Below, piece after piece: positions 1 to 5,350 of a stretch of DNA of 6,008 nucleotides (its first letter is position 1; every line of letters starts with the position of its first letter). Below the pieces are notes generated by a model, which was given only the letters and a program-made list of their open reading frames with translations, searched no databases and was not told where the DNA came from. This DNA is from Bacteroidetes bacterium UBA3022 (GTDB lineage: Bacteria; Bacteroidota; Bacteroidia; Chitinophagales; BACL12), in NCBI GenBank assembly GCA_002346225.1, contig DDYY01000093.1:1-6008 (forward strand). The letters run 5' to 3'. A program made the position numbers and the translations under genes.

Positions 1-1331
1 GCCATCATTTCCATGGTATGCACATCTTCTATCGCCACGGTAGCCGTGCAATTGAGCATGACAGGCAATTCAGTTACCAGTCCCTGCTCGAGTTCCACGC
101 CTGTTTCAATGACTGTGACGCATCCGGGCTTGGAAATACGGATATCGTACATGCCCGGAAAGGCTGCTCCCGTCTTATACAATCCATTGACCGCACTAAA
201 CACTTTGTTTTCGGTAGTCAAAACTTCAATCTGTGCACCACCGGCTGGCAAGCCTGTAACCACGTCCATAACCACGCCCTCCAGATAGCTGGCACGCTGG
301 TAATCGGGTTGCAGAATAAAGAGTCCCTCTTCAATATCTGAACCTATCATGAGTCCATCGGTAAAATAGGGATATACCCCCCAGCAACCATTGAAACCAT
401 TATCGGATTCGAAGGGGGAAGTATCGTAATAGCCCACTTCAATCAGGTTGTCGGGTTGATGTGCATCCACAACCGTAATACCGTCACGGTAATAGGAAGT
501 AATGAGGTAACCGTCGTGCCAGAAGGTATTGTGGGGAATCACTCCGGAACCTGGTGATGACCTGTATCTTGCAATTTCTCTTATATCAAAAATATCAGAT
601 ACGTCGTAGGCAGCCACATAGCCACCGGAAACCTCATCCGTAGAGAAAAGATAATTACCATCGCCACTTACCCAGGTATTGTGGGTGAATGCAGAAGGAC
701 TTTCCTGAGCGCTCAGCACTACAGGGTTGGACTTGTCGCTCACATCTGCCACTGATGTCCTACCCACGTAAATTTCGGCTGCCCACATTGTATCTCCCCT
801 GATGAAAGCATCATGGATGTATTGTTCTTCGTAAGCTCCGAGAAAAACCGGATTCAATGGATCGCCGGTCAGATCAAGGAAAACGGCACCTCCGCCAAGA
901 ATATTTGAACCCAGCAAGTAAGCCACACCGTTTTCATCAATGAAAATATTGTGGGCGGAAGATAAATCGTTGCCCGTAAACGAAGCTGTGTCCGGAAAAG
1001 CCGGCAGGTCATTCAGATCAATGATGAACAGCCCCCCTGAAGTTTCGTTGGTAATATATGCATGGTTATTCCACACCTTCATATCCCGCCAAATGCTTTC
1101 GGGCCCTTCGATGAATACCACTTCTATGGGAGCAGTCGGTTCTGTAATGTCTACCAGTGAGGTACCATTGAAAAGTCCAACGATGGCGTACTTTCTGCCC
1201 GTTTCACTTTCCCACCCCCATATATCGCTGCTGCGTACATCATAGCCCAGCTGACCGAGCAAACTCACTCTTTCCTGTGCCATGGCGGGGATCATCAAAA
1301 AAGTAAAGAGCCAGATGAGACAACAACGCAT
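1..1331 (-). CDS. Choice-of-anchor B family secreted protein, 3' end cut by window edge
   Basis: Reading the minus strand from the ATG at 1331 gives 443 uninterrupted codons that run off the left edge, so the stop and C-terminus are not in the window. Residues 1-18 form a signal peptide (hydrophobic core, likely cleavage after AMA at 16-18). Residues 20-345 match the choice-of-anchor B / LVIVD-type beta-propeller-like region: WGW at 38-40, repeated short strands such as SLVDITEP (58-65), YDVSD (242-246) and DIEEGLFIL (332-340). Residues 349-426 look like a carboxypeptidase-regulatory-like beta-sandwich. The region aligns along its length with the N-terminal half of the preceding gene, so the two are paralogs. 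By analogy with that gene and with the family, whose members end in varied surface anchors, a T9SS sorting domain probably lies beyond the edge; this is inference. No catalytic motif was recognised and the ligand is unknown. The start is supported by the signal peptide and by its position one base after the previous stop. Confidence 0.9.
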   Translation of the reverse strand, partial: MRCCLIWLFTFLMIPAMAQERVSLLGQLGYDVRSSDIWGWESETGRKYAIVGLFNGTSLVDITEPTAPIEVVFIEGPESIWRDMKVWNNHAYITNETSGGLFIIDLNDLPAFPDTASFTGNDLSSAHNIFIDENGVAYLLGSNILGGGAVFLDLTGDPLNPVFLGAYEEQYIHDAFIRGDTMWAAEIYVGRTSVADVSDKSNPVVLSAQESPSAFTHNTWVSGDGNYLFSTDEVSGGYVAAYDVSDIFDIREIARYRSSPGSGVIPHNTFWHDGYLITSYYRDGITVVDAHQPDNLIEVGYYDTSPFESDNGFNGCWGVYPYFTDGLMIGSDIEEGLFILQPDYQRASYLEGVVMDVVTGLPAGGAQIEVLTTENKVFSAVNGLYKTGAAFPGMYDIRISKPGCVTVIETGVELEQGLVTELPVMLNCTATVAIEDVHTMEMM

Positions 1332-1335
1332 GTTA
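1329..1335 (-). other. Stop-start junction TAACATG between the two paralogs
   Basis: On the minus strand the TAA stop of the 936-residue gene and the ATG of the next gene are separated by a single C. There is no room for a separate promoter or terminator, and the bases just upstream are A/T-rich (a run of six A) without a GGAGG-like site. Reinitiation by ribosomes finishing the first gene is the simplest way to translate the second, which implies one transcript. Confidence 0.75.
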
Positions 1336-4143
1336 TTTTTTAACAAATGTGAAACTGCCTTCTAGCTGGCTGTCATTGGCCAGCCTAACGGTATACAAAC
1401 CGGCAGCATATGTTGAGCAATCAATTGTATTATTACCGTTCACGGCAAGGGTACGATAGATAAGACTACCTTTCGCATCATAGATTTCCATCATGCGATT
1501 GCTGCTATTGCCGGCGTCCGTAATTTGCACCTGTAAAACATCTGTCGCCGGATTGGGATAGGCTTCTACGCCGAGTCCGTCTACCAGCAGTTGAATGGCT
1601 GATGGCTGCGTAACTTCTACGGAGACTGTTGCAGAGCAATCATTCGCATCGGTAACTGTAACATCGTATACACCTACAGACAGCCCTACAGCTGTAGCAT
1701 CTGTCTGTCCGTCACTCCACAGGTAGCTGTATGGTGGTGTTCCACCTGTTGCAACAACGGTTGCACTTCCGGCAGCTGCGCTTGCCGAAGCAGTGGGAGA
1801 TTCAAAAATGGTGATGTAATCATTCTCGATAAGTGTATTGGAACCAAGGGCATTGGTCACAGTCAGAGCTACATCATATGTTCCCGGAGTGGCATAAGTT
1901 ACCACGGGATTAGCAAGTGTTGATGTAGCAGGCGTTCCTCCGGGGAATGACCATTCCCAGGAAGCAGCGTCTGTTGACAGGTCACTGAAATTAAATACCT
2001 GCGGGCTACAACCATTAAAGTCACTGGAAGAGAATGCAGCTACCGGAGCGCTGCTCAACGAATCAAAAACATAGAAAACGTCGATCGCAGCCTCCACAAT
2101 ATGTCCGGTTGCAGCGAGGTCACCGGTTACAAAACTCACCTGCATGTTGGAGGTTGGTGTAATAAAATCAGCAATTTTCAGCTCCTGGTAAGTCCAGAAG
2201 GCGAATGGTGTCAGTCCTTCTTCCAGATCAATCAGCACTTCATCGATTCCGTTTGAAATCAGCACTTTCAGGCTATCATTAGCCGGACCACCTGCACCAC
2301 CATTATTAAAGAACCATTTGTAATAGCTGAGATAAGGATTGGCATAACCAGTCAGGTCGAATACTGGGGTGGTAAGGGTTACAACACCGTCATCTACATC
2401 ATCTGTGCCGGCTGAACCGCCGCCATTGCCGGTTGTGTAACATTCGATGCCAAAATCATCATCCACATCATCACCGGGGTTCGCTTCTCCCGGACCATAT
2501 TCTGTGCCTATGGGGTCAGCTTTCACCCAATCACCGGAGCTGGCGGTAGAAGCCGCAGTCCAATCGAAATCGAACAGGAAGTCATCGTAATAACCTCTTG
2601 CCAGTTCCATGGTAATAGAACTACCCGCGTTGATATCTTCATCCGGCAGCACATCCGTAACATGTCCCCAATGGCCGGCATAGATAGAATATGTGCCTTC
2701 GAATAGAGAGGAAACAATGAAGTTACCTGAAGCATCAGTAACAGCTGTAAAGCTCGCTCCTGCATTTTCGATCAACACATCTGCTCCCGGAATACCGGCG
2801 CCTGTAATCTGATCCACAATCTGTCCGGTGAATGGGAATGATACCAGAGGTTCCAGTTCCACATCGATGGTGACAGTTACTCCGTTGATGAGTTCCACAT
2901 CTGTTTCCGTATGGCTTACATAACCGGCTTTGGAGTAGGTAACATCGTATAAACCTGCGTTAACTGTACCTGTAACATAATTACCTACAATAGAAGTGTT
3001 TGTATTAAGTGCCGGATCCGGTGTTACAGTGATATTAACATCAAAAACCGGAGTCCCTGCATCTGCATCAGTGACTGTGCCGTTCAAGTATGCAGCGTCT
3101 ACATAATCCACGCCAATCAGAAATAGTCCTTCTTCAATATCTGTCACTGCCACAATGCCGGATGGAAAATAAGGATATACACCCCATGCACCGTTGAAGC
3201 CGTTTCCACTCAGTGGAGAGGTATCATAACGTGCAGTAAGCACTTGTGCTTCGGGATAAGTGGCATCGGTAACTACCAGTCCATCGCGGTACCAACCGGT
3301 AGCGACGAAGTGTCCTATGTCCCACGCATAATGCGGAATGGAGTTAGAACCAGGTGTTGGGCGAAATTCGCTTTTGAATTGAATATCACTCAGGTCACTT
3401 ACATCATAGGCTGCCAAAGAACCGTTAGTTACTTCATCAGTGGTAAACAGGTCTGTACCATTATCCATCAAAATCACATTATGTGTAAAGGAACCCGGAG
3501 TGTCCTGAGTGGCCAGCAAAACAGGCGCTGACTTGTCTGTTACATCCCACACAGAGAACCACCCCTGGTAGATATTTGACTCCCATAATGTGTCATTTTC
3601 GGCATATCCATGATGCACATACCAGGTATCAGTTGCACCGGCAAAAGGAGGATCCATAGGATTGGCCGTCGCGTCCAGCATTAATGTAGAACCACCATAT
3701 AGGTTAGAACCGAATACGTAAATAGTACCTTCTTCATCACAATATAGGATATGGCCTGTTTGCAATCCGATATTGCAATCCGTAAAGTTATAATCAGCTA
3801 CCCCTGTTGCAGGAAGCGTAGATAAGTCAATGCACAGTAAACCGTCATTGGATTCATTCACCACGTAGGCGTAATGACTCCAAACACCCATTTGGCGCCA
3901 TGTACTGTTGGCGCCGTCGATAAACTGAATCTCAACAGGTGTTGATGGGTCGGTAATATCTACAATGGAGGTGCCATCGAAAGTACCTGCAATGACATAT
4001 TCTTCACCACCGGGAGCTGTCCAACCCCACACATTTGACATGTTGTCCGGGTAAGATAATTCACCAATAAGTTCGGTATTGATTTGAGCGGAAAGTACTG
4101 TTGCAGATGAGACTGCGAGGAGGAGTGAGAGAAATTTACGCAT
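1333..4143 (-). CDS. Modular secreted choice-of-anchor B protein with PKD, SprB-like repeat and T9SS type A sorting domain
   Basis: A complete 936-residue protein predicted to cross the inner membrane by Sec and the outer membrane by the type IX system. Visible order: signal peptide 1-19 (cleavage likely before Q20); choice-of-anchor B propeller-like region about 22-346 (WGW 39-41, DIEEGLFLI 335-343); carboxypeptidase-regulatory-like domain about 350-431; a second one about 437-515; a MAM/jelly-roll-like domain about 520-695 with an Asp/Gly-rich stretch at 545-587 that may bind calcium; PKD domain about 699-780 (WEWSFPGG 729-736, YATPGTYDVALTV 750-762); SprB-like repeat about 783-848 (GGTPPYSYLWSDGQ 800-813); T9SS type A sorting domain about 858-936 (AYPNPATDVLQV 861-872, AAGLYTVRL 913-921, terminal KK). 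No enzyme active site was recognised; adhesion or ligand binding at the surface is the likely role. The ATG at 4143 is chosen because the signal peptide follows at once. The stop is one base from the start of its paralog, so the two are probably co-transcribed. Confidence 0.95.
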   Translation of the reverse strand: MRKFLSLLLAVSSATVLSAQINTELIGELSYPDNMSNVWGWTAPGGEEYVIAGTFDGTSIVDITDPSTPVEIQFIDGANSTWRQMGVWSHYAYVVNESNDGLLCIDLSTLPATGVADYNFTDCNIGLQTGHILYCDEEGTIYVFGSNLYGGSTLMLDATANPMDPPFAGATDTWYVHHGYAENDTLWESNIYQGWFSVWDVTDKSAPVLLATQDTPGSFTHNVILMDNGTDLFTTDEVTNGSLAAYDVSDLSDIQFKSEFRPTPGSNSIPHYAWDIGHFVATGWYRDGLVVTDATYPEAQVLTARYDTSPLSGNGFNGAWGVYPYFPSGIVAVTDIEEGLFLIGVDYVDAAYLNGTVTDADAGTPVFDVNITVTPDPALNTNTSIVGNYVTGTVNAGLYDVTYSKAGYVSHTETDVELINGVTVTIDVELEPLVSFPFTGQIVDQITGAGIPGADVLIENAGASFTAVTDASGNFIVSSLFEGTYSIYAGHWGHVTDVLPDEDINAGSSITMELARGYYDDFLFDFDWTAASTASSGDWVKADPIGTEYGPGEANPGDDVDDDFGIECYTTGNGGGSAGTDDVDDGVVTLTTPVFDLTGYANPYLSYYKWFFNNGGAGGPANDSLKVLISNGIDEVLIDLEEGLTPFAFWTYQELKIADFITPTSNMQVSFVTGDLAATGHIVEAAIDVFYVFDSLSSAPVAAFSSSDFNGCSPQVFNFSDLSTDAASWEWSFPGGTPATSTLANPVVTYATPGTYDVALTVTNALGSNTLIENDYITIFESPTASASAAAGSATVVATGGTPPYSYLWSDGQTDATAVGLSVGVYDVTVTDANDCSATVSVEVTQPSAIQLLVDGLGVEAYPNPATDVLQVQITDAGNSSNRMMEIYDAKGSLIYRTLAVNGNNTIDCSTYAAGLYTVRLANDSQLEGSFTFVKK

Positions 4144-4159
4144 ACATAGAGTTTGGTGT

Positions 4160-4193
4160 CAAAGTTAACTAAATAACACACCGATAACCCCAA
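4160..4193 (-). promoter_or_regulatory. Putative Bacteroidota-type promoter of the paralog operon
   Basis: On the minus strand, TTG at 4193-4191 and TAACTTTG at 4167-4160 are separated by 23 bases. The second box is an exact match to the Bacteroidota -7 pattern TAnnTTTG; the spacer is at the long end of what is accepted. Transcription would begin a few bases past 4160, leaving a leader of only about 10-15 bases before the ATG at 4143. The TTG box sits inside the 3' arm of the hairpin at 4183-4212. Confidence 0.5.
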
Positions 4194-4212
4194 TAGTTAC
4201 ATTGAGGTTATC
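4183..4212 (-). terminator. Hairpin downstream of the DUF2892 gene (terminator or operator)
   Basis: On the minus strand GATAACCTCAAT, a six-base loop GTAACT and ATTGGGGTTATC form a 12-bp stem containing one G-T wobble. It starts about 22 bases after the DUF2892 stop, a natural place for a transcription terminator, but what follows (GGTGTGTTATTTAG) is only moderately T-rich, so an intrinsic terminator is not certain. Because the arms overlap the -33 box of the next promoter, the same inverted repeat could instead be a protein-binding operator. The structure is seen directly; the function is inferred. Confidence 0.5.
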
Positions 4213-4234
4213 CACTTGAAGATTTATGACATTT

Positions 4235-4444
4235 TTATGCCTTTTCCGTCTTGCAGGTGCTGATACCGAACAAGGTGTACAGCGGACAGAAACTAACTGC
4301 GGAAGTAAGTACAAATATCACTGCAAGTGCTAGTAAAATCCCTCCTACCAGGCCGGTTACGGTGCCAGTGAAGTAGAGTATAGCGAATACAGCTGCAATC
4401 AGCAGGCGGATAATGCGGTCAACGCCGCTCATGTTCTTTTTCAT
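4235..4444 (-). CDS. DUF2892 (YgaP-like) small membrane protein
   Basis: A 69-residue protein matching the DUF2892 / inner-membrane YgaP-like family in length and layout. The N-terminal motif MSGVDRIIR (5-13) precedes two hydrophobic helices, about 11-28 and 32-52, followed by the family signature CPLYTLFGIST (53-63), with cysteines at 53 and 64. In other bacteria this domain occurs alone or fused to a rhodanese domain and is often found near sulfur or thiol-stress genes; here no rhodanese domain is present and no such gene is adjacent, so its role cannot be specified. The ATG at 4444 follows an A-rich stretch (CAATAAAAACC) with no clear Shine-Dalgarno sequence, as is usual in this phylum. 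A small ORF ends 12 bases upstream and may share its transcript. Confidence 0.9.
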   Translation of the reverse strand: MKKNMSGVDRIIRLLIAAVFAILYFTGTVTGLVGGILLALAVIFVLTSAVSFCPLYTLFGISTCKTEKA

Positions 4445-4456
4445 AATGATTGGTTT

Positions 4457-4537
4457 TTATTGCGATAGTAAGGCGATAATAGAAGCAAGCCCAATACATG
4501 TGAGACACAGCAGGACCCATTTCATCCATTTTCGCAT
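4457..4537 (-). CDS. Putative 26-residue single-pass membrane miniprotein
   Basis: The minus strand carries an ATG at 4537 followed by 25 more sense codons and a TAA at 4459-4457. The predicted peptide has a basic, tryptophan-containing N-terminus (MRKWMKW, residues 1-7) followed by a continuous hydrophobic segment at 8-24, the layout expected of a single transmembrane helix with a cytoplasmic N-terminus. It ends 12 bases before the DUF2892 start. It matches no family I recognise. A second in-frame Met (residue 5, at 4525) would give 22 residues. The likely transcription start is very close to 4537, so translation would be leaderless or begin at the second Met. The alternative is that this is only an untranslated leader; short hydrophobic ORFs can occur by chance. 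Confidence 0.42.
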   Translation of the reverse strand: MRKWMKWVLLCLTCIGLASIIALLSQ

Positions 4538-4541
4538 TCAA

Positions 4542-4570
4542 CAAAAATACGGGAATAAAAAAAGTTGCAA
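4542..4570 (-). promoter_or_regulatory. Putative Bacteroidota-type promoter of the small ORF and DUF2892 gene
   Basis: On the minus strand, TTG at 4570-4568 is followed after 18 bases by TATTTTTG at 4549-4542, an exact fit to the TAnnTTTG box with normal spacing. Transcription should start around 4540-4535, about 90-95 bases before the DUF2892 ATG, which places the 26-codon ORF at the very 5' end of the message. The spacer contains the T-run assigned to the upstream terminator. Confidence 0.55.
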
Positions 4571-4587
4571 CGGTGACTGTAGTCACC
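4557..4587 (-). terminator. Candidate intrinsic terminator of the ZIP-AlkD operon
   Basis: On the minus strand GGTGAC, a four-base loop TACA and GTCACC (4587-4572) form a 6-bp GC-containing stem that includes the TGA stop codon of the AlkD-like gene. After GTTGCAAC comes a run of seven T (4563-4557). The eight-base gap between stem and T-run is longer than in a textbook terminator, so termination strength is uncertain, although GTTGCAAC is itself self-complementary. Confidence 0.45.
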
Positions 4588-5350
4588 TATTTAGGCGGCT
4601 TTTTCTGCGTATTGATTTATATATTTCCTTTTCCTTTAATGGAACTTTTTCTACTGCAGTGGCAAACGCTGGCGAAGGCAATGTGGCGCAATTTTCTGTC
4701 AGGAATGCCTGTAACTTTTCAGGATAAACCATACCCGCCTCTCTGAGTGCCCATCCCACTCCCTTCTGAACGAAGTAAACTCCATCCTTTATCAAAGGAA
4801 GTATCAGCCGATTCAGTTCATTCCAGTCGAGGTGGGTGCCTATGTTTTGTCTGATACGTATGGCAGCCACAACGCTTTGGCGCCGTTTCCAGGGATTCGC
4901 ATCCTTATTCCAACTCGCCAGTTGCGACAGTATTTCGCTTTTCCTGATGGGCAACAAGGTGGCCAATGCATGTGCCAGTTCATCGGAATGCGCCCAATTA
5001 TCTATCCTGTCTTCCCACAATACCAATCGCTCCAGCAGAAAATCGGGAGGCAATTTCTTCCCTTGTTTCCGGATGAACAACAAAGCCATGGACATCAATT
5101 CAAACCATTCATTCCTGAACCATACCTCTTCCCAAAAATTCATTTTGTCGGCTACAGTGAAGGATGCCGGGAATTGCATCTGATTGTATATATCGCTGAT
5201 TTGCGGAGATCTTAATCCCGCTACCTTGAGTTCGGTACCGAGATAATTTTGAAGATTATCATATTTGGGCTGTTCACTGGCAGCTGCTGTTTCCCGGACG
5301 TTCTCTTCCAGGGTCTCGATAACATCTGTTGCATCCAATGGCGTACTCAT
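4583..5350 (-). CDS. AlkD-like DNA alkylation repair protein (HEAT-like repeats)
   Basis: A 255-residue all-helical protein of the DNA alkylation repair enzyme (AlkD) family, DNA glycosylases that release positively charged N3- and N7-alkylated purines without flipping the base. Family landmarks in order: the LRSP segment at 46-49, a helical hairpin around 70-95, WAHSDELA at 119-126, NPWKRRQSVV at 152-161, and DGVYFVQKGVGWALRE at 189-204, the most conserved motif. W119, D123 and W200 have the spacing expected for the catalytic-site Trp, Asp and Trp known from Bacillus cereus AlkD (W109, D113, W187); this match is by eye. Length is slightly above the family's usual 220-240, with an acidic N-terminal extension of about 30 residues. 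The ATG at 5350 overlaps the stop of the upstream transporter gene as ATGA, indicating translational coupling. The protein may be an active glycosylase or a diverged paralog with a related DNA-binding role. Confidence 0.88.
   Translation of the reverse strand: MSTPLDATDVIETLEENVRETAAASEQPKYDNLQNYLGTELKVAGLRSPQISDIYNQMQFPASFTVADKMNFWEEVWFRNEWFELMSMALLFIRKQGKKLPPDFLLERLVLWEDRIDNWAHSDELAHALATLLPIRKSEILSQLASWNKDANPWKRRQSVVAAIRIRQNIGTHLDWNELNRLILPLIKDGVYFVQKGVGWALREAGMVYPEKLQAFLTENCATLPSPAFATAVEKVPLKEKEIYKSIRRKSRLNR
5347..5350 (-). other. ATGA start-stop overlap between transporter and repair genes
   Basis: On the minus strand the ATG of the AlkD-like gene (5350-5348) shares bases with the TGA of the ZIP gene (5349-5347). 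No Shine-Dalgarno-like sequence precedes it (GTCTTTTCTGTTATG), so coupling to translation of the upstream gene is the likely initiation route. Confidence 0.8.

Noticed and set aside
13..1245. Plus-strand ORFs of about 91-107 codons at 13-288, 18-341 and 940-1245
   Set aside because: They lie antisense to the 443-codon open minus-strand frame, which has a signal peptide and clear family similarity. Their translations show no recognisable domain.
2523..2765. Minus-strand 80-codon ORF in another frame
   Set aside because: It is nested in the second carboxypeptidase-regulatory-like domain and start of the jelly-roll-like domain, and reads as an out-of-frame shadow.
3244..3531. Plus-strand ORF of 95 codons
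   Set aside because: It is antisense to the propeller-like region of the 936-residue gene, with no domain and no promoter.
1..4143. Repeated similar segments as a CRISPR array or mobile-element duplication
   Set aside because: The similarity is protein-level paralogy of two long genes. There are no regularly spaced identical repeats, no inverted ends and no transposase.
3960..4193. Minus-strand 77-codon ORF overlapping the start of the 936-residue gene
   Set aside because: It is out of frame with a gene that has a good signal peptide and promoter spacing. It would start upstream of the predicted transcription start, at the -33 box.
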